Part shown: piece by piece, positions 55,801 to 64,000 of the stretch
Position numbering within the stretch: the stretch's first letter is position 1
How the letters are laid out: each line of letters opens with the position of its first letter
From: Ixodes scapularis
Taxonomy: Eukaryota; Arthropoda; Arachnida; Ixodida; Ixodidae
DNA length: 64,000 nucleotides
Assembly: GCF_016920785.2 (NCBI RefSeq)
Contig: NW_024609836.1
Coordinates: forward strand, 8,145,018-8,209,017
Reading direction: 5' to 3'
Notes under the pieces: generated by a model
Databases searched by the model: none
The model's input: only the letters and a program-made list of their open reading frames with translations
What the model was told of the DNA's origin: nothing
Made by a program: the position numbers and the translations under genes

Positions 55801-58800
55801 TATATTTACAGTATGGAATTTCGGCATTAAAAAACAATAGTAGGTAAAATCGAAAACAAGAACTGCCCTTTATTTTGCTGTTTAAATGTATACTACGGTT
55901 CCTGGAGAAACTGCCCTCCGTGGTGCGCTGGGATGAGCGCTAGAAGCTTTCGGGCTCGCACCGGCGTAGCTCCGTAGACTTAACGTTTGCCGCAAGTCGC
56001 GGCTTTGACTGCATTCAAGTTGATCGAAAAGCGATTTCTCAGTCCGTGAAGCATCACTTCCAGCTGACTGAATATCCGCTCTAGAGAGATTAATTCAAGA
56101 CGGCAATTGCAGCTTTGCGCGAACAGCACAAATAGAAAAACAAATAGAAATACAGGCTACGACGTGCCGTGTGGGGAAACAAACTCATGGCTTCGAACCG
56201 CATTGGAGCGGCTTGATTTATTGGCTTTCAAATAATAACGGCATGATCGAGCGTTTACTTTTTAATAAGAGATTCAACCCCTGAGCCATTCAAAATACTT
56301 TCAGAGGTATGACATTGCTGGGAAAAAATCAACATGCTGGGAATATTTTTTATTGCTTAGGGAGTCACCGAAAAGTTCCGTACGTTCAAAACGACCAGTA
56401 TAAAAGGCGGAAACGCAAAGTACGGGTGTAGTGTTCGGGTTGGTGCGGTGTTCCGTTGTATTGATATATGTGTGTGCAGTATATGTGCTTAATGAATGTT
56501 CACCTGATGCTTGTAATGGGTGTAATGTGTATAGTAAGGACCCCTAAGCGCAGTAGTGATCTAAAAGAAACATGTTTTTTTGTAGAACATGAATTGGGCG
56601 GTACATAGCGCCACCTAGCCTAGCTACTTGCAATTACCCTGCTTGACCCCGCCATCTGGTGGCTAGCGATTTAACCTTCTTTCACGCTACGCGATAAACA
56701 GCGGCTTCGAGTTTGTTCTTTCGAGAGCGGCTTTTGGTTTCGCGGAGTGAGTATTCTCTTCTCCGTGATGTGCGGTTGACGAAGGAATTGTGACTCGAGG
56801 AACTCCAAAGGTAAGGCGCGAAGTAATTGGGTATCGGTTGTCTCCGTTTAACATCGCAGTGTTGTCGACGAGAAGACTGAGCAACTGCTTTCGAAACGCA
56901 GGTTTCTGTACCTGTGGGGGGAATCTGGCTTCGGAAATAAACACAGTTTGCGGAAGGCTCGTTTTACGCTTTCATTTGCTGCTGCTCTCGTCCCGTACAA
57001 GAGACGTAGCGTCCTCGTTAAGCCTTATTGGGCTCGATTTGCTCGATTCGGGGCCGCCATATTGATATGCAAGCGAAGGAGGAACCTTGCTCCCCTGCTT
57101 CAGGGACGAAGGTTTCTCCCTTTCTAAAGGAACATAGGTTACAAGACCGTTCCTCCCGTAAGGGAGAACTATCCATACCCTTTTTTCTAAGAGTGCATCT
57201 CTTGTTCTAGCATCACACTAAGCGAGGGTGGGGCAGTGATACACGCGAGAAGGTAGAAAGCCTTTTTTTAAAAAGCGTTCCGTTTTTGATAAATGGCGTT
57301 TCTCTAAACTGAGGTCCTGCTTTCTCTAAACCGTGCTTCGACAAAACGTGCCCATTCTCTAAAACGTGCTTCGATGAAATGGCATTCGATCAACCGTAGT
57401 AAACCCGGTGCGGAAGCTGCGTCTCTTGAGCAGGCGGCTTGAGCACGACGTGGTGGCCTTGCCGCCTCCAGCCACGCGCTCCATCCGTGTCAGGAGGTCC
57501 GTACAGGCGGAGTTGAGCCCGACAGCTTGGGTAAACAATATAAAAAAATACAAATTGCCAATTCTTTCAACACTAAAATCGTTCCACTACCCCTTTAACG
57601 ACCAAAACACCGCAACAACAGTGACTCGTGGACAGGGGCGGATCCAGACCTCCATTTTAGGGGGGCGGTTCCTCGGTATAAAATGGCGGGGGGGGGGGGG
57701 GGGGGAGGGGGAGAGTGTTTATATTTTTTGTGGAGGTATCGTTTTTACTAAACTCTGATAACATAATATAGATCTTGAGAGCTTTTGTATCGGTTTACCT
57801 GTCGGGGATGAACTCTTTGAATTAAAACCTTTCGGGTGACCATGCTAGAGGTAAGTATCTCGAAAATTGTGGCGACACTATCCTTTCTGAAACTTGGGTT
57901 TCAGACCGACACTACGTGAGCAGTCGATTTAGGGCAGCTTAAAGACATTGCCTTGGCAGACATTCTGGTCGGAGCTAGTGCTCAACTGCTGCGGCAACGG
58001 GAAGAGCGGCTTAAAACAGCGGATAGAGTACGTTGCAAACAAGCGAAAAAAATGGCCCGGCGGCTTCGACGCTGCTCGCGGCGTCAAAACACTGTTGACG
58101 CAGCGAGCGAAACGAACGCTGCCATGCAAGTTAGTGTTCGCCGTATATTTGGAATGTCCAGAGCGCAGCACATGCGACATTGCCAACCCCAACTCGTGTT
58201 TTCACGTGTTCTGGATGCAACTCGAGAGAACGAAAGCGAATAATTGTTGAATATTTTTGAAAGCATGTTGCAGTTCGGCAACTATAACTTTTGAACTTAG
58301 ACAAGACCTTAAACCAGCAATGGATCCTTCCAAATTATATTCAATTGCACTTCGTAAGGAACACTTACTTGTTTCTGGGTAGTTAGCTCATTCGTCAGGG
58401 TCGAGAGGAGAAGTGCAGAGATATGATAGAGCAGAGCGGTTGTAAGGTCGGCGAATTTCAACTGGGCTAAAGGCCGATCACGACTGCAGCATGGATGTTT
58501 GGGAGTCGGTGTTCACTCGAACGGGCAGAGGCACTGTCTATTTAATTTATGTATAGCCGCATCTTTGAAAGGGCTCGTTTTCCCCAAGTCTGTTCGACAC
58601 ACACATATTCGCTCCCGCAAAGCCGCGCGAAAGCTCTGCCGTCAATCCACAGAAGCCGCTTTTAACTGGAAAAGACGGCGCCAAGGGGATACTAGGGGTA
58701 GCGGGCGCCTTTCCTAAAATATGTCCCGCCACCCTAAGTTGAAACGGCATTGCATACAAATAAATGCCTACGGCGTCGGCTTGAGGACCCCGTGTAAGCA

Positions 58801-60041
58801 GCCTCCAGCCTTTAGAGTGCTCGTACCGTTTATCTTTCTTTTATTAGCTTCCCGCCACGAGAGGTCGTACCGCAGGCAGTATGAAGCCCATTAGAGGAAA
58901 CATCTCCCCCTTCTGGCGCTCGTCGGCTTCTTTCTGTATACCGCGCTGCGGCGCTGATCCTCAGTGAGGGATGGAGGCGAGGACGAAAGCGGGTTTATGT
59001 TTAAGCCAAGGTCGTGGGGAAGTCCGGAGCGTCTTCAGGAGAAGCTCAGACTCAGACTACACTGTACTTAGAGCATTTGCTTCCTCTCTCAGTTCAGAAG
59101 AAAAGCAATTGGTCTCCTGGTTGTTCAAGCTGTATCCCCCCCCCCCCCCCCTAGAACGTCTCCTCCCGGTACGTCCCCTCCGCACTTTCCTTGGCAATGA
59201 GCACACCGTGCCAGTAAGATACCTTTAGTGAGCCCGTGGGCGACAGCATCTCAAAGCAAGCCAAAAAAGACATGCCGAAAGACAAGCCCAGAACCACGGA
59301 GAAACCATCAAACGAAAAGTGATGAAAAGGCGGCCGCTAGAGAGGAAGGATAATCCGCTACCCTTGAGTAAGGCTGCTTGACGTCTGCGTTTGGGAGCTT
59401 TCAGGGCACAAATGTTTCGCAGACAACCCCCAAAGAGAGAGAGGGAGACAGACAGAGAGAGAGAGAGAGAGAGAAAGGGGACTAGATATGTTGAAGGTAT
59501 TTTCCTGCCGTGCTCGACGTGCTGGCCTTGTTTGGAAGTGTGCCTGCAGTCGAGGACCCTGATATTTGGTGCGCCTCCCCACTGTCTCTCCACATCGAAA
59601 CTCCTGGCGCCGTCCCTGTCGGGAAGACGTACCGTGACCTTGACGGAGATAAACCCGACTTTGGAAGCACCCAGAAGGCGCGTCCACCCACCGCTGTTTT
59701 AATCTTTTGTTTCTCGCGTCGATTGCTTACGTTTTTTCTTCGAGCTGACGAAGAACCCCGGGGGGGGGGGGGGGTTTGCCTGGTGAGGCGTTTGGGGGGG
59801 GGGGGGGGGGGCGATCGCCCCCACCGCCCCTCTCCCCCCTTGGATCCGCTACTGCTCGTGGATTGCTTCATCAAGCTACCCCTTCCATCGCTTGCCACCC
59901 TGTGACTTTGTCGTCACACTCGTTTCGGTTGCATGCGAACGCAACCAACGCAGATGTGTGAACCAGCCTTTAACACTTTTACTGCCGGGTTTTTGTTTTT
60001 CCACAATGCCCGGCGTAAACGAACTTTCAGAGACCTCGAGC
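52839..60041. other. Non-coding mirrored region (right arm)
   Basis: Mirror of 31,934-40,170 minus the 1,027-bp MITE, including a GA repeat (59,433-59,476) and G/C homopolymers at 57,684-57,706, 59,138-59,151 and 59,760-59,811. No host gene recognised. Confidence 0.5.
54775..54785. other. Empty site for the 1,027-bp MITE
   Basis: CTCTAAGAAAA with one TAA (54,779-54,781) matches the joined flanks of the left-arm insertion exactly, giving the pre-insertion state. Confidence 0.92.
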
Positions 60042-60233
60042 TCACTGGACGCCGCTGTGATGCCATGGCAGATTCTTGAAGATGATGGGTCCAAACTGTG
60101 CTCTTAAAAGTTGCATTCTTTCCTCTTCCAGCAGAAATTCCGCTCGTCCAGTTTTCTCTTCTTCTTCTGATTCTTCGGCGGAAGGGTCGTCGCTGGACAA
60201 GTCACTTAGCTGAGCTGCATCATCGTTATCACT
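60042..60233 (-). other. Acidic coding-like open frame (right arm)
   Basis: Mirror of 31,742-31,933 with the frame retained. See the left-arm entry. Confidence 0.35.
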
Positions 60234-60449
60234 TTATTTATTCATTTTAATTAACAATGATATCAATCATTGACAGGAATACAATAGGAAAGGCACAAAT
60301 CAACACAAAATGAACAGTAATAAGACAACGCGGTCACGTTCCAATACAACGCTATGATAAGAAATACAGATTAGAATCGACATCAAGGCAAGGCAAGGGT
60401 AAAATCGCTTGTGTGCGAAAGGTCAGTCTCGATGAAGTAGTAATAGTTA

Positions 60450-60636
60450 AGGCCGGTTCACACATGCAGCGGAGCGCTACAAGCATAGCGCTCACCTCGC
60501 GCTAAGCGCGTGCTGACGGCAGCGTTCACCAGCTTTGTATTGCACCGCCAAAACTGTTGCTCATGGCAGACGATAAGTAGCAAACGGCACGTGAGGAGCG
60601 CTACATCAGCGCTTCGCTGCATGTGAGAACCGGCCT
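60450..60636. mobile_element. PIF/Harbinger MITE (right arm copy)
   Basis: Mirror of 31,339-31,525, flanked by TTA on both sides of the plus strand. Confidence 0.82.
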
Positions 60637-61400
60637 TTACAGTGCTGTTCCAAGTACAAAACAAGCTATTTATACACAAGGTGCAAGTTGGTTTAAAAAC
60701 AAAGAATTATTTTCACACTCAACGACATGCCTGGGTAGCTTGTTCCACTCCGATGTTGTTCGTGGAAAAAAAGAGTGTTTAAAGAAATCAATTCGAGACC
60801 AATGTTCAATAATTTTTTTCGAGTGCATAAATCTGGCATTTGTTCTAGTCGCAAAAGTTACGTATTTGTCCCGTGGAATTTTAATGGAGTGGTTGATGAT
60901 TTGGAAGGCTATTTTTCTTTTAGTTTGCAAGTGTATTAAATCAGTTTTACAGATTATCTTTGATTAGCTTTGAAGGGGATTGGTTACGTCCAAATTCGTT
61001 AAACACAAACCTAAGTGCCCTTCTCGGAACCATTTCTAATATGTTTATGTTTTTGTGTAAATGAATATGGTCAATGTTTTTTGTGTAAACGGGTTCCGTA
61101 CAACGCTCGCTTATTCAAGAATGGTGCGAATTAATACCTTATAAGCGAGCAGTTTAGTGGTATACGGAGCATCTTTCAAGATTCGTTTAAAATGCCACAA
61201 TTTGTTGTTTGCTCTGCTTACTATGTAATCGATGTGGTTGTCCCATTTAAGTTCGGAAGAGAAAATAAGTCATATTGAGCTACGCTGCTAAGCTTGTGTC
61301 CGGACAACTCATAGTCAAACACAAGTGGGGATTTTTTACGCGAAATCGTCATGCTTACAGATTTCTTTTCATTTAATGCCATTTGCCAATCCTTGCACTC

Positions 61401-61425
61401 GTTATATATTGTTTTCCAACTTATT
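61401..61425. other. Empty site for the Ty3 element
   Basis: CTCGTTATATATTGTTTTCC on the plus strand is the unfilled target, with one ATAT where the left arm has two flanking the retrotransposon. Confidence 0.92.
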
Positions 61426-62518
61426 ATTTAAGTTTATTCGACCATTACGTGTTTGCACTGCAGAGTACAGTACGCAATCATCTGCGAACATTTTTATGCG
61501 AACATCGATAGTTCTCACGATATCATTAATAAATATTAAGGACAACACAGGTGCCAGAAATATGCCCTGGAACACTCCTGAGGTTACTGGTGATACGCTA
61601 GAGACGTTATTGTTCAATGTAACATACTGCCTTCTACCCTTAAAGGCCGACGTACATTTCGCGCTTTCCACTTAGCCCGCCTCCTCCTTTCCCATGACCT
61701 CTCCACTTTTTACCTTCCGCAACTTGGCTCCCCTCGCTGCAGCTTAGGAGAGGGGGGCGCTAAGAAGATTACCTTCCCTTCAGAACCAAGGTTGTACGTT
61801 AACTCTAAGGTAATTCTCGAACAATTTGAAAAAAGGAGTCTGATTTAAGAATCGTGTGTAATTTAGCTATAAGTTTGTCGTGGGAAACCTTATTGAGAGC
61901 TTTTTCTAAGTAGAAAAATGACATGTGCCTGAGAACGGTTATTTAAACATTCGCTAAATTCGTGATTAGTTTTCAGAAGTTGAGTTACAGTTGAAAGTCC
62001 TCTCCTAAAACCATGCTGTTCTTTAGTTAGTATAGTGTGAACCTCTTGATGGTTAGTGATGTGCGAGCATATGACGTGTTCTAGCATCTTACAGCATTGG
62101 GAAGTCTTTGATATTAAGGTCGATAGTTTGTGACGTTTCTTTCCTTTCCGGATTTTAGGATGGGAACTATTTTTGAAACTTTATTATTATCAGGAAGGGA
62201 AGCGGTAGACAAGGATTTTTGGAAGATTACTTGCAGGTATTTAGAAATCCATTCAGCATATCGCTTCAAAAATGCAGTAGAAATTAAATCTGGACCGGGA
62301 TTTTTTTTTTTAAATTTATCGTCAAGGTTAAGCAATAAGGACAAAATACCTTCTTGAAATATGTGCCATTCATCGACTGCTAGTATATCATCTAATTTTC
62401 AACAAATGGTACATAATGGTTATCAGTGGTGAACACAGAACCGAAATTACTAATTAAGCCTTCAGAAATTACGGACGCTTCTTCTGTTAAAGTACGTTTT
62501 ATTAGGAAACTGTTTGCT

Positions 62519-62815
62519 ATCGTTTGCTTCGATCGAAAGTGGCTCGACAATATTCCTGGCAAGGGTACCTAAACGTTTGGAAGTGTAATGATGAAGTACC
62601 GTGCCTTTCATCTGAGTCTGAATTCATCGACAGTTTCTGAATTTCCTCGTCCGTCAAAGCGCGGACTTCCGTGGCACTCGCCACGCCTGCGGTGCCCTGC
62701 GAAGACGACGACGAAGCGCGGATGTAGAAACGTGCGCTCCATCTGTTGTCTAAAATTTAACCTACAAGTTACATGTGTCTACGTGATCTCTCCATAGATG
62801 GCGCGACACGACCGC

Positions 62816-62847
<32 letters not shown>

Positions 62848-63122
62848 CACGAGTAGTTTAGGTTGGCGGCAGGGAGTGAAGTTTCCAAGGCGTGCGCGTG
62901 GGTGGTGTTCCGAGTTATCTCGGTGCTCGAATGGGAGACGGCATCTGATTCTTTGAAGAGACGCAGGAGCGCGACAGTTGGCACGGACGACAGGAAAAAA
63001 GAAATTCAGGTACGTGGGAAAAGGGAAGTCGGATTATAGTTCGCACCGAGTCCCGCCATAAAATCCCGTGCGAGGAAAAGAAAGAAATAAACAACATACT
63101 GCAAAATACGACAGGAATCTTA
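62519..63122. other. No recognisable gene (right arm)
   Basis: Mirror of 23,011-23,639, including a poly-T run at 62,820-62,846 that is longer than its left counterpart. Confidence 0.45.
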
Positions 63123-63522
63123 GGGTGACCATATTCCTCAATGTAGAATACGGGACATCTCAGCGGAAAAGGGGGAAAACTAAAGTTTGAGATTATGAGA
63201 AAAAGTTTAATGAAATTCTACATGCGTGATATATCTTCTACATCCGTGCTATATACAGTAACTAAAAAAAAAAAAGTATACATACGCGTCTTCGCGAGAA
63301 AAAAAGGTGTTTGTGGGCAAGAACAGTTCTTTAAATACCTACGGTTATTTTTGTAAAATATACTTGTAACGAATGGGCATAGTTTCGGTTTGCTTCTCTA
63401 CTCGCGTGGTGCCAGTTTCCGAAACTATGTACTACTACTGCGAAAACGGGACGTGATTCTATATCGCTATAAAAAGACGGGACGGCAGAAGTGGACCTCA
63501 AAAACGGGACGTCTGGTCACTC
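63123..63522. mobile_element. TA-flanked MITE (right arm copy)
   Basis: Mirror of 22,611-23,010. Confidence 0.65.
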
Positions 63523-63836
63523 TAGACACGATTCGTCGTGAAAGTAACTGTAAGACGCATCTGATTACTAACTCGAGCACGCCATCGCGCTCGCCCACAC
63601 CATTTTGCCTTTTTTTAAATAATAGATGGATATTTACGCAACCTTACACTACCACCGCGCCGGGTCCGAAAGCTAGCGATCGACGACGCCGTATCGCGCG
63701 ATGTATACAAACCCGGCATTCTCACGTCCCGGGTATCACGTGGCATTCAAGCTCTGCTCAGTGGCGTCGTGGCGTCCCTTGGCGTGCTTCTTTGGGCGGA
63801 GAGCGTTGGCGATACATACCTAGTTTACTTTTGCAG

Positions 63837-64000
63837 GGTCCATATCACAAGAGCGAATGACATTTTAGCGAACGGCGACATTTGAGCGAATGGTCGTTTT
63901 AGCGAATAACGGGGGCGCGCGTTAATCCATCCGTCGCGCTGCGCTTTACGCCGCTTCGCGGCGACAGTCTGCGGCAACTCATTACAAAAATATGAACTCA
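63837..64000 (+). repeat. Unmatched repeat at right edge
   Basis: Starts where arm homology ends. Words such as GCGAATGACATTTTAGCGAA and CGCCGCTTCGCGGCGACAG relate it to the repeat at 42,951-43,165. It may be the start of an element inserted only in the right arm, and it runs off the window. Confidence 0.5.

Larger units (their letters stand above)
60237..62518 (-). pseudogene. Second LINE, uninterrupted by Ty3 (right arm)
   Basis: Mirror of the left-arm LINE without the Ty3 insertion, so the RT region runs on continuously through the FADD motif to NNKLENNI and beyond. It still contains stops, frame breaks and the 130-bp foreign stretch (about 61,645-61,770), and is not functional. Confidence 0.77.
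46611..63836 (-). repeat. Right arm of the giant inverted repeat
   Basis: Reverse complement of 22,297-46,400 without the Ty3 element and the 1,027-bp MITE. Homology stops abruptly at TTTTGCAG (63,836). The sequence beyond on each side is unrelated. Confidence 0.97.

Noticed and set aside
1..64000. CRISPR arrays, rRNA and tRNA genes
   Set aside because: No regular spacer-repeat arrays or tRNA/rRNA signatures were seen on reading; direct repeats present are LTRs, minisatellites or microsatellites.

Overview
The window looks like intergenic and intronic DNA from a large, repeat-rich arthropod genome, most likely a hard tick. It has a spliced BTB/POZ gene, non-LTR retrotransposons, Penelope-like elements, Ty3-type and non-autonomous LTR elements, and many short terminal-inverted-repeat (TIR) transposons. 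No operons, rRNA, tRNA or CRISPR arrays were seen. The tick assignment is an inference from the mix of elements.

Layout. Positions 1-7.0 kb hold several short TIR elements with clean target-site duplications (TSDs) and the only convincing host gene, a minus-strand BTB-BACK gene with three exons. Positions 7.0-19.3 kb are one decayed plus-strand LINE taken apart by later insertions. A 3.75-kb block of two head-to-head Penelope-like elements is inserted with a 10-bp TSD, and itself contains a THAP-encoding DNA transposon. A 4.96-kb hAT-type element with an 8-bp TSD contains a 3.96-kb non-autonomous LTR retrotransposon, whose long ORF is built of 15-residue tandem repeats. A third insertion is a 116-bp perfect-type hairpin. 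Positions 19.3-22.3 kb hold a mariner-type MITE, a very large CA/CACG microsatellite and non-coding repeats.

Positions 22,297-63,836 form one giant inverted repeat. The left arm (22,297-46,400) and right arm (about 46,611-63,836) are nearly identical reverse complements, separated by a 100-base N gap plus about 110 bp. The arms differ mainly by two clean insertions present only on the left: a young Ty3/gypsy retrotransposon (24,755-30,567; 4-bp TSD, LTRs identical by eye) and a 1,027-bp Harbinger-like MITE (37,200-38,226; TSD TTA). The right arm has the empty sites. This is what two haplotypes joined tail to tail at a scaffold gap would look like; a true genomic palindrome cannot be excluded from sequence alone.

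Both arms carry a broken LINE, a PIF/Harbinger MITE, a dead Mutator-like transposase gene, foldback elements and a cluster of the palindrome CCGCTAAATTTAGCGG. The Ty3 element is the most gene-like mobile unit: gag ends in a GGGAAAC heptamer directly before its stop, with pol in the -1 frame, and pol carries one in-frame TAG. Apart from the BTB gene, nearly everything recognisable is transposon-derived.
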